From a virus, in IMG/VR virus record IMGVR_UViG_3300021976_000078, positions 1-21,873 of that record: a DNA stretch of 21,873 bases. One strand, given 5' to 3'. Under the pieces are notes generated by a model. It saw only the letters and a program-made list of their open reading frames with translations. It made no database searches and was not told where the DNA came from. The translations under genes were made by a program, and so were the position numbers. Positions 13,563 through 19,605 of this stretch are shown here, one piece after another (position 1 is the stretch's first letter; each line of letters opens with the position of its first letter).

Positions 13563-14224
13563 TGGCACATGTCCTAGTAGTGTGTGCACGACGTTACAAT
13601 GGACACGAGTTGTGGGTAGCTTTAGGTGTCATGAAGCAGCGAGGTCATACCTTCGAACTGATCTCGACTGACTACGTTATTCAGGACGAAATCACCATGC
13701 GACCGAATCGTATTAAGCGCATCATCGATGAGGTTGATGCTATCGAGATCGAAGAGGGCAAGTTCGACGCATTCATGATCGTGTCAGGGAACATGGCTGA
13801 CACAGAAGCATACTGGAAGCACGAGCGAGTACTGACCTATATCGGAACTGCCAATGCAATGAGTCTACCGATTGCAGCCATCTGTTGTTCAGTACCAACT
13901 ATTAGAGGAGCGGCTGGAGGAAAGAAGGTTTCGTTCTTTCCTCTGGTTCGCTCCCGGAAGCTTCTTAGTGAGGCAGGAGCAGACTTGCAGACAGTCGCTC
14001 TGACGCGAGACAGGAACCTAGTTACAGCGGAACACCAGATGGCCTCACAGATGTGGGCAGACGAGTTCTGCAATCTCATTGAGGGTCTCGAGCCCACGTA
14101 CACCTTTACTGACTCAGGGTACACACCTAAGGGTCGTGAGAGAATGCCCATTCCTGAAGTGGAAGCTCTGCGCATCAAGATGGGACGCGAGCCTATCAAG
14201 ATCAGGAAGGCGAAAGATGTGTAG
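13562..14224 (+). CDS. DJ-1/PfpI-family protein
   Basis: 220 aa from GTG 13562 at a TAGTG junction. The fold pattern of the DJ-1/PfpI superfamily is clear: an N-terminal AHVLVVCARRYNGHEL strand/helix, a central FDAFMIVSGN strand, and the nucleophile elbow A-A-I-C108-C109-S-V-P-T, followed by AGGKKVSFFP and NLVTAEHQMAS. C108 sits where DJ-1 has Cys106 and PfpI its catalytic Cys; the His that follows in PfpI is replaced by Cys. The family includes proteases, deglycases, chaperones and glutamine-amidotransferase-like enzymes. It lies between queC and queD, so a role in 7-deazaguanine chemistry (for example amide chemistry on preQ0) is tempting but unproven. Confidence 0.75.
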   Translation: MAHVLVVCARRYNGHELWVALGVMKQRGHTFELISTDYVIQDEITMRPNRIKRIIDEVDAIEIEEGKFDAFMIVSGNMADTEAYWKHERVLTYIGTANAMSLPIAAICCSVPTIRGAAGGKKVSFFPLVRSRKLLSEAGADLQTVALTRDRNLVTAEHQMASQMWADEFCNLIEGLEPTYTFTDSGYTPKGRERMPIPEVEALRIKMGREPIKIRKAKDV

Positions 14225-14546
14225 TTGTGAAAAACACTGGAATCCAGATGCTACATGTACATGTGACTGTACACACAGCTGGAGTGCAGTTACTGAAGAC
14301 AGTATCATAGGAAAGCACATCTATTCGGGTAAGCTAGACATCACTGCAGAAGGAGTAGAGATCATGGATGAAGAGAACTCGACACGACTAGTCAGGTACG
14401 TCTATGTGCACAATCACAAGTGTTCATTGCAGGGTGAGGAGTTCGTATACAACCCGCCAACAGTAGGAGGCGTCATGTTGATCTCCCAGCCTACTTGTGT
14501 TGAGCATGGCAGTGCACTTGTATTGGTAAGGTCAGAGTCTGTATGA
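14217..14546 (+). CDS. 109-aa protein with Cys-rich N-terminus
   Basis: ATG 14217 overlaps the preceding gene's end by 8 nt; the longer open frame starting at 14079 is a shadow. Residues 1-20 contain C2, C4, C14, C16 and C18 plus two histidines, a dense potential zinc site. The rest is beta-like (VRYVYVHNHKC, GVMLISQP) with two more cysteines. The stop overlaps the queD start (ATGA), so it is translated with queD. No family recognised. Confidence 0.65.
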   Translation: MCSCEKHWNPDATCTCDCTHSWSAVTEDSIIGKHIYSGKLDITAEGVEIMDEENSTRLVRYVYVHNHKCSLQGEEFVYNPPTVGGVMLISQPTCVEHGSALVLVRSESV

Positions 14547-15094
14547 GTGACAACTTCGGGACTGTCTGTTTCGAACACGACATCCAAGTAGCGCACAGAC
14601 TCTTTAAGCAGCCTGGTAAGTGCCAGCAGATTCATGGACACTCGATGCATGTAATACTCTACTTGACAGTTCGCTTCAACGAAGACCCTGACGGGTATGC
14701 GACCGATCAGGAGGGTAACCAACTCGAGTTCGGAGATGTCAAGAAGAGATTCAGAGAGCACCTAGACAGCTTGTACGATCACAGACTACTCCTGAACAAC
14801 GAAGACCCCTGGGCAGGTCCTGTCTGGCACGCTAATAACGATACAAGCACTAAGCTTCCTGGTCTCATAGCCTGTGAGGGAGATCCAAGCACTGAGAACA
14901 TCTGCAAGTGGATTGCAGACGTGTGTGCAAACATGTTCAAGTGTGACGTCATGGTCGATCTGGAAGAGACCAAGACTAACAGTGTTCAACGTAGCACGAC
15001 GTACATCTCTCCTCGAGAAGGCAAGATCAATCTGGAACGTCTAGCAGACAATTCACCACTGAGCATGTGGTCGCCGAGACCAGAGGAGTTGTAA
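14543..15094 (+). CDS. queD: QueD, 6-carboxytetrahydropterin synthase
   Basis: 183 aa. QueD converts dihydroneopterin triphosphate (from FolE) to 6-carboxytetrahydropterin. H18, H31 and H33 (C-Q-Q-I-H-G-H-S) give the zinc site and C27 is the catalytic cysteine, in the same spacing as bacterial QueD. P-S-T-E-N near residue 115 and the E-E-T near 141 are the substrate-binding PTxEN/E motif of the PTPS fold. It is somewhat longer than the ~120-aa bacterial enzyme because of an acidic insertion after the HGHS strand and a C-terminal extension. It is coupled to neighbours by ATGA and TAATG. Confidence 0.93.
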   Translation: MSDNFGTVCFEHDIQVAHRLFKQPGKCQQIHGHSMHVILYLTVRFNEDPDGYATDQEGNQLEFGDVKKRFREHLDSLYDHRLLLNNEDPWAGPVWHANNDTSTKLPGLIACEGDPSTENICKWIADVCANMFKCDVMVDLEETKTNSVQRSTTYISPREGKINLERLADNSPLSMWSPRPEEL

Positions 15095-15324
15095 TGTCAT
15101 TGACATATGATGAGCAAGAGGAAGCCAAGAAACGTCTCGAGCTGGACAGGCGTGTATTCGCCCTCAAGTTCGCCGTTGAACAAGTACGATTCAGTATGAA
15201 TAAGGATGACAAACCTCCCATCTACGAAGAGACTCTCGAGTCTGCACGGGAGTACTACAAGTTCCTGAATGGTGACACTAGTGACCCTGACGGTGCATTA
15301 GGTGATGTTGACAATGGTTCTTAG
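15094..15324 (+). CDS. 76-aa helical hypothetical protein
   Basis: ATG 15094 at a TAATG junction with queD. The protein is almost entirely charged helix (EEAKKRLELDRRVFALKFA), followed by a second helix around LESAREYYKFL and an acidic Gly/Asp tail. The tail overlaps the start of queE by 11 nt. Possibly a small coiled-coil partner; function unknown. Confidence 0.6.
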   Translation: MSLTYDEQEEAKKRLELDRRVFALKFAVEQVRFSMNKDDKPPIYEETLESAREYYKFLNGDTSDPDGALGDVDNGS

Positions 15325-16021
15325 AGTCAGTGAACACTACGTCAGTACACAGGGCGAAGGTCCAAGAGTAGGTCTGCCTACACAATTCCTCCGCTTCGGC
15401 GGATGTAACCTTCGTTGTCCAGGATGGCCATGTGATACACAACATGCCATCGATCCGAAGTATCGCAATGAGTGGACCAAACTCGAATACACAGACATCA
15501 TCCAGAGAGCCATCGAGCTTCGTGACGAGACAGGTGCTACCAACGTCTGCTTCACTGGAGGAGAACCTTTCCTGCAGCCTAATGATGACCTGATGCTCCT
15601 ATTCAAGAACCTAGAGCGTATGGGGTTCACTGTCGAATGTTTTAGCAACGGAACGCTTCTATATCCTCACTGGGCTACTGACATTCGATTCGTAGTAGAC
15701 TGGAAGCTGAACGGTTCAGGTGAGAAGGATATCAACGTACAGACACGTTGGAAGAACCTATTCACACTCGCTACTTCAGACTACGAGCAAGCAGTTAAGT
15801 TCGTACTGAATGACGAGAGTGACCTCGACGACGCAGAGAGAATCTATAGCCACTTCGCACGAATGGAACTACAGTGCCTCCAAGTGTTCTACGGTCGTGT
15901 CTGGCAAAGCAAGTGGACTGATGCAGAGATGATCGAAGCAGTCCTCAAGCGTAAGCTCCCATGGAGGCTAAACATTCAAGTGCACAACTACATTTGGGCA
16001 CCTCACGAGAGGGCACGTTAA
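15314..16021 (+). CDS. queE: QueE, 7-carboxy-7-deazaguanine synthase (radical SAM)
   Basis: 235 aa from ATG 15314 (AGGTG about 9 nt upstream); in-frame starts at 15302 and 15305 are possible. QueE makes 7-carboxy-7-deazaguanine from 6-carboxytetrahydropterin using S-adenosylmethionine and a 4Fe-4S cluster. The N-terminus S-T-Q-G-E-G-P matches the QueE substrate-binding signature, and the cluster motif is C31-N-L-R-C35-P-G-W-P-C40-D-T, i.e. CX3CX4C, two residues longer than the classical CX3CX2C. F-T-G-G-E-P near residue 83 is the SAM-binding motif. The C-terminal QVHNYIWAP is typical of QueE (HxxxW). Coupled to neighbours. Confidence 0.93.
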   Translation: MVLRVSEHYVSTQGEGPRVGLPTQFLRFGGCNLRCPGWPCDTQHAIDPKYRNEWTKLEYTDIIQRAIELRDETGATNVCFTGGEPFLQPNDDLMLLFKNLERMGFTVECFSNGTLLYPHWATDIRFVVDWKLNGSGEKDINVQTRWKNLFTLATSDYEQAVKFVLNDESDLDDAERIYSHFARMELQCLQVFYGRVWQSKWTDAEMIEAVLKRKLPWRLNIQVHNYIWAPHERAR

Positions 16022-16275
16022 TGGGTGCACATCGATTACGTAGCATGGCTACAGATGAAGAGTACGACGCATTCCACTTTGAAGGTCCCGGTGACTTTGA
16101 AGGGCTCGAGAAGTTCGTCGGTGGTGATGCAGAGATCAGAGGTAATAAGATCATCGTGGCTGGTCCTGAAGGAAGGCTCGAGCTGGATCTCAATGGATGG
16201 GTAGTAAATATTGGACCTAGTAAGTTCTCAACTTCTAGCGACGTGGCAACGAAGTTGCTATTCAAGGAGATCTGA
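16021..16275 (+). CDS. 84-aa hypothetical protein
   Basis: ATG 16021 at a TAATG junction with queE; the open frame from 15961 is only the shadow extension. The protein looks beta-rich with Gly turns (F-E-G-P-G-D-F, I-R-G-N-K-I-I-V-A-G-P-E-G-R, N-G-W-V-V-N-I-G-P), ending in a short helix. The G-N-K-I-I-V and G-W-V-V-N-I-G-P pattern is reminiscent of small phage beta-barrel proteins of unknown role. Sandwiched between queE and folE. Confidence 0.6.
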   Translation: MGAHRLRSMATDEEYDAFHFEGPGDFEGLEKFVGGDAEIRGNKIIVAGPEGRLELDLNGWVVNIGPSKFSTSSDVATKLLFKEI

Positions 16276-17132
16276 TGGGTAGCGATTGGGACCATCGCAA
16301 ACGTCAGACTGGAAACGACAGCTTTCATGTAGACCCTGCCGAAGCTTATGATGGGGAGATCAAACCAATCATGAGTCCCTACGAGTCAGCACCAAACTTC
16401 ATGGTGCAGTCACTAACAGGACAGCATGTACATCCTGACAATGATGGTATGTACACCATACCCGAAACTGGTGTCTACCAATACGAAGACGGAGTGTTCA
16501 AGTTGATCTCCAATTCGAATGAAGCGCACCCCATCGGAGTTGATGTCGAAGGACATCTCGTTGGACACACAACCAACGAAGACCCTGCGGTTGAGTATGC
16601 AGAGCTTCTCCTTTCCTCGATGAAAACGTGGAACAGGACGCCAGAAGACCACAGGGCTGAGACTCCTCGCCGGTTCGTGAGTATGTTGCATGAGATGACG
16701 ACACCCGATCCGGAGTTCAAGTTTACGACGTTTGATGATGACACTGCGGACGAGATGATCACTCTGGGACCGATCCCGTTCTACACTCTGTGTGCACATC
16801 ATGCTGTTCCATTCTTCGGCAACACATGGATCGGATACGTACCGAACGGACGCCTTGCAGGTCTGAGTAAGTTCCCTCGCACGGTGAAGCACTTGGCAAA
16901 GGGCTTCTGGGTTCAGGAGACTCTGACGATCGCAATTGCCGACTTCCTTGAGGACAAGCTCGACCCTCATGGTGTTGCAGTAGTCATGAAAGCAGAACAC
17001 ATGTGCATGGCAATGAGGGGCGTAGCACAGCCAGGAGTCATCACGACTACCTCTGCAATGCGAGGCGTATTTGCAGACCACTCGAAAACTGCCAAGGCTG
17101 AGTTCATGCAGGGCATCAACGGGAAGCACTAA
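16275..17132 (+). CDS. folE: FolE-type GTP cyclohydrolase I with N-terminal extension
   Basis: 285 aa from ATG 16275 at a TGATG junction, with AAGGAG at 16264-16269. The enzyme opens GTP to dihydroneopterin triphosphate, the first step of the pathway. C173-x2-H176 (YTLCAHHAVPFFG) and C244 (EHMCMAMRG) form the zinc site with the same 71-residue spacing as in the E. coli enzyme (Cys110, His113, Cys181); H175 and H242 are the active-site histidines. G-L-S-K-F-P-R is also present. The catalytic core starts near residue 100; in front lies an extra region with low-complexity and beta-like segments (IPETGVYQYEDGVFKLI), so the protein is about 63 residues longer at the N-terminus than E. coli FolE. 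Confidence 0.94.
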   Translation: MGSDWDHRKRQTGNDSFHVDPAEAYDGEIKPIMSPYESAPNFMVQSLTGQHVHPDNDGMYTIPETGVYQYEDGVFKLISNSNEAHPIGVDVEGHLVGHTTNEDPAVEYAELLLSSMKTWNRTPEDHRAETPRRFVSMLHEMTTPDPEFKFTTFDDDTADEMITLGPIPFYTLCAHHAVPFFGNTWIGYVPNGRLAGLSKFPRTVKHLAKGFWVQETLTIAIADFLEDKLDPHGVAVVMKAEHMCMAMRGVAQPGVITTTSAMRGVFADHSKTAKAEFMQGINGKH

Positions 17133-17142
17133 GGAGATGACA

Positions 17143-17556
17143 ATGCCGCCTAGTAACAAGAAGCCTAGCACTACAGGCATGCTGTCCATTCAGTGCAGAG
17201 AAGACGCTGTCAAGTGGTTTGGTGACAGCGGTGTAGCAGAAGGCTTTCCTGCACTAATGCACCATTCGCTGGCCTTGGCAGGAGAGGTCGGGGAGTTCTG
17301 CAACATCGTGAAGAAGATCGATCGAGGCTCGTTGAATCTTGGCGATGCTATCGTACGGAAAGACCTTGCCTTCGAATTGACGGACGTCTACATCTACACC
17401 CTGAACCTTGCGGGTCTCATGGGTGTTGACCTAGAAGAGCTGTACAAGCTGAAGCGTGCAGAGAATGACCAAAGATTTATGGTACAACGTCGTCTCCGGG
17501 AAGCGCGTGAGAGCTCTAAGCAGAACGGAGGTCGTGCTAGTGACAGCTCTGGATGA
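17143..17556 (+). CDS. MazG-like nucleotide pyrophosphohydrolase
   Basis: 138 aa from ATG 17143, chosen because AAGGAG at 17131-17136 is 6 nt upstream; ATG 17137 overlaps that ribosome binding site too closely. E48-x2-E51 (LAGEVGEF) and E78-x2-D81 (FELTDVYIY) form the EExxE...ExxD-like magnesium site of all-alpha MazG/dCTPase pyrophosphatases, with the conserved K-K-I-x-R-G between them. The C-terminal ~35 residues are basic and disordered. It would hydrolyse an (d)NTP to the monophosphate, helping control nucleotide pools during replication or base modification. It follows folE directly. Confidence 0.82.
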   Translation: MPPSNKKPSTTGMLSIQCREDAVKWFGDSGVAEGFPALMHHSLALAGEVGEFCNIVKKIDRGSLNLGDAIVRKDLAFELTDVYIYTLNLAGLMGVDLEELYKLKRAENDQRFMVQRRLREARESSKQNGGRASDSSG

Positions 17557-17899
17557 TGCACGAGAACTTAGAGAGGCATCTCGTGAGGCACATGAAGCCA
17601 TCCAGGACTTGAGAGTAGCAATGAAAGACGGCAAGCAGCTGCTTCAGGAAATACGTACAGCCGCTAAGGGTGCAGTGGACGAGCAAGTAGAAGCCGCTAT
17701 TGAAGCTGCTGTCATGCGCTTGAAGGAAGCAGTTGAAGCTGCCATTGAGCCAGCAACTGCAGAAGTCTTCAAACGTTTCGATACGATCACAGACACGTTA
17801 ATGGGTGAAGATAGAAGAAGCAGACGTCAAGGCAAACCATCCGTTCCCGAAATGATCGACGAGAGAATGCATCCACACCGAGGAGACTACAATGGCTGA
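17540..17899 (+). CDS. Coiled-coil hypothetical protein
   Basis: 119 aa from GTG 17540, with GGAGG at 17527-17531; it overlaps the MazG-like gene by 17 nt. Residues 5-95 are strongly helical with Ala/Glu/Lys/Arg heptad-like spacing (ALDDARELREASREAHEAI, then EAAIEAAVMRLKEAVEAAI), so a coiled coil or helical bundle. The tail is basic then acidic (RRSRRQGK...). It overlaps the next gene by 8 nt. No catalytic motif; possibly a structural or oligomerising partner. Confidence 0.65.
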   Translation: MTALDDARELREASREAHEAIQDLRVAMKDGKQLLQEIRTAAKGAVDEQVEAAIEAAVMRLKEAVEAAIEPATAEVFKRFDTITDTLMGEDRRSRRQGKPSVPEMIDERMHPHRGDYNG

Positions 17900-18236
17900 T
17901 GAAGACAAGGCCGCATGGAGTGCTACTGACGGTGCTGCTATGCTGGAGATGATCAAACACTTCAGTGACGAGTTCGCTTCTCTTCGTCAAGAACGTCACA
18001 AGGCTGGAGCGGCTGAGTACGGTGCCTTCACCTTCCTCGGCAACGACGTCGTTCGCATGATGGCTGAGGAGCTTGCCGACACAGCTAACTACTGTGAGAT
18101 GCAGTTCATCAAGCTCATGATCCTGAACAAGTACTTGACTGAGCACGTCGCAAACGAGATTGCTGAAGGCGACGAGATCACCATCGGACTACAAGCATTC
18201 AAGGGGACAAAGGAAGGGTGGAATCGTGGACGATGA
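17892..18236 (+). CDS. All-alpha protein, possibly MazG-like
   Basis: 114 aa from ATG 17892 with GAGGAG upstream. Helices dominate; E-Y-G-A-F-T-F at residues 42-48 and A-E-E-L-A-D-T-A-N-Y at 58-67 (E59, E60, D63) resemble the second metal-binding helix of MazG-like phage pyrophosphohydrolases, though the first ExxE helix is not obvious. It could be a divergent nucleotide hydrolase or a catalytically dead relative. The stop overlaps the next small gene's ATG (ATGA). Confidence 0.6.
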   Translation: MADEDKAAWSATDGAAMLEMIKHFSDEFASLRQERHKAGAAEYGAFTFLGNDVVRMMAEELADTANYCEMQFIKLMILNKYLTEHVANEIAEGDEITIGLQAFKGTKEGWNRGR

Positions 18237-18349
18237 CTCAGATGAAAAGGGTCTCAAGAGTGGTCAGCCGTCATCGTTTGGAGGTGACAGTAACCGTTCT
18301 ACTGATCGGGATCATCTACGGTCTGTATACAATCCTGAGCTTGGGGTAA
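18233..18349 (+). CDS. 38-aa single-span membrane microprotein
   Basis: ATG 18233 overlaps the previous TGA (ATGA) and has AAAGGAAGGG about 14 nt upstream. The product is a basic N-terminus (T-Q-M-K-R-V-S-R-V-V-S-R-H-R) followed by one hydrophobic helix (LEVTVTVLLIGIIYGLYTIL), the classic layout of a small inner-membrane protein. The competing reading is a 101-aa frame from GTG 18226 that runs through to 18531; its N-terminal half is polar and looks like out-of-frame sequence, so I prefer two short genes. Confidence 0.55.
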   Translation: MTQMKRVSRVVSRHRLEVTVTVLLIGIIYGLYTILSLG

Positions 18350-18357
18350 GTACAGGT

Positions 18358-18531
18358 ATGAACTTCCAGAACAAGATCGAAGACGACCTGTATGAGAAGC
18401 CTGAGACACCTACTCCTGAAGATCCATGGAGCAAGTGGATCGGAAGGGGTTGCTGGGCAGCTGTAGGTCTGACAGTTGTCAACTTCCTCGCAATCTTGTG
18501 CTACCAAGGATGGCAGTGGGTGAGACCATAA
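18358..18531 (+). CDS. 57-aa single-span membrane protein
   Basis: ATG 18358 lies 8 nt after the preceding microprotein stop; the ribosome binding site (acaggt) is weak, so translation may depend on coupling. Residues 1-30 are acidic and Pro-rich (KPETPTPEDP), and 33-52 form a hydrophobic span (CWAAVGLTVVNFLAILCYQG) ending in Trp-rich membrane-interface residues. It may be the C-terminal part of a 101-aa protein from GTG 18226, the alternative discussed for the previous gene. The stop overlaps the next ATG (TAATG). Confidence 0.6.
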   Translation: MNFQNKIEDDLYEKPETPTPEDPWSKWIGRGCWAAVGLTVVNFLAILCYQGWQWVRP

Positions 18532-18620
18532 TGACTTGGTCCTACGCAAAGACATACACGACCTGGCCTCGTGCGATGAACTGGAACTACGCACAGACCT
18601 TCACTAAGACGGTGTACTAA
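18531..18620 (+). CDS. 29-aa aromatic microprotein with internal repeat
   Basis: ATG 18531 and TAA 18618-18620 both sit in TAATG junctions with the flanking genes, so this exactly fills the space between two coupled genes. The product is rich in Trp, Tyr and Thr and consists of two related halves: W-S-Y-A-K-T-Y-T and W-N-Y-A-Q-T-F-T. No known family; could be membrane-interface or protein-binding. The main doubt is its tiny size. Confidence 0.5.
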   Translation: MTWSYAKTYTTWPRAMNWNYAQTFTKTVY

Positions 18621-18838
18621 TGCAACTAGCAGAGGCACTGAAGACACTTGATCTGGAACTCGAGATCGATGACAATGCAATGGTCACAGATGTGTTGGTG
18701 ATCGCTAAGGTCCAACGACTAGATGGTGCAACGTCCGTAGTACACTGTGCAACTGAGTGTACTGACTGGGTCACAGCGATGGGACTGGTGACAGCTGCTA
18801 AGAGGGCAGTAACTACAATGGAAGGTTACAGCGAATGA
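18620..18838 (+). CDS. 72-aa hypothetical protein
   Basis: ATG 18620 at a TAATG junction; the stop overlaps the dpdA start (ATGA). It appears alpha/beta: an N-terminal helix (LAEALKTLDLEL), then MVTDVLVIAKVQ and a Ser/Val/Cys strand, then a C-terminal helix (WVTAMGLVTAAKRAV). No motif recognised. It is co-translated with dpdA, so it could be an accessory factor, but there is no direct sign of this. Confidence 0.6.
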   Translation: MQLAEALKTLDLELEIDDNAMVTDVLVIAKVQRLDGATSVVHCATECTDWVTAMGLVTAAKRAVTTMEGYSE

Positions 18839-19605
18839 AATTGGCCTTGATCCCACCCATCAGCTGGATCAGTACGACTAGCTGTACGGACTACCAGCTC
18901 TTGCTACCCCAGCTACTCATGTACCCCAAGTATGTCGAGCACTACACCAGACTTGCCAAGTCGGAGGATCAGCACCTCATCCTAGACAATGGTGCGAATG
19001 AAGGTGCACAGGTCAATTCTACATCACTAGTCCGCATGGCAGACGAGGTAGGCGTCGATGAAGTAGTCGTACCTGATGTCCTGCTTGACGATGTCGCGAC
19101 ACTCTCCAGAATGGCGACATTCTTTGACAGAGTCAAAGACAAGGATGTAGGGAACCTCAAGTACATGGGCGTCGCACAAGGTAGTACAGAAGAGGCTGTA
19201 CATAGCTGCATCAGCACCATGATGTCTGAGTTTGGTAGCAAGCTTCACTCCATTGCACTGCCACGTCATTTGCTGGAGACCCTAGAGACTGTAATGGCTC
19301 GTCTCACACTAGCAGAGTACATTAGGGACCATGCGCGTGAGGGTATCGCAATCCACTGTCTAGGCGCATCTCCTCTTTGGCCTAAAGAGTTACTTGCTCT
19401 AGCGAAACAAGGTATTGTACGAGGCATGGATACTTCGATGCCTTACAACTTCGCCTACTACGGTTGGCACGTCGAAGACTCAATCCATCTTGGTCATGTC
19501 ACACGTCCTGCTCGTTACTTCAATCATAGGTCAATCATGTTCAAGAACGATTGCCTCCACTCCAACATTGGCACCATGAAGCGGTGGGCAAATGGAACAG
19601 AGTGA
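18835..19605 (+). CDS. dpdA: DpdA, TGT-like DNA-guanine transglycosylase
   Basis: 256 aa from ATG 18835 (ATGA junction). DpdA is the tRNA-guanine transglycosylase homologue that exchanges guanine in DNA for preQ0 (or a derivative). The TIM-barrel signature is visible: I-L-D51-N-G near the first barrel strands, V-V-V-P-D-V-L-L-D-D, V-A-Q-G-S (VQGG in TGT), H-C-L-G-A-S, and M-D199-T-S-M-P, corresponding to the nucleophilic Asp in TGT's D-x-x-x-P-T. The C-x-C-x2-C-type zinc site of bacterial TGT is absent, as expected for the short phage form. Together with FolE, QueD, QueE and QueC it completes a DNA-modification pathway. It overlaps the polymerase start by 14 nt. Confidence 0.88.
   Translation: MKLALIPPISWISTTSCTDYQLLLPQLLMYPKYVEHYTRLAKSEDQHLILDNGANEGAQVNSTSLVRMADEVGVDEVVVPDVLLDDVATLSRMATFFDRVKDKDVGNLKYMGVAQGSTEEAVHSCISTMMSEFGSKLHSIALPRHLLETLETVMARLTLAEYIRDHAREGIAIHCLGASPLWPKELLALAKQGIVRGMDTSMPYNFAYYGWHVEDSIHLGHVTRPARYFNHRSIMFKNDCLHSNIGTMKRWANGTE

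Noticed and set aside
16413-17189. Long minus-strand frame opposite folE (258 codons)
   Set aside because: Shadow of FolE, whose active-site spacing is conserved; no start signal or motif on the minus strand.
18226-18531. Single 101-aa protein from GTG 18226
   Set aside because: Not excluded, but its first half looks like out-of-frame sequence; two short genes at 18233 and 18358 fit junctions and membrane helices better.
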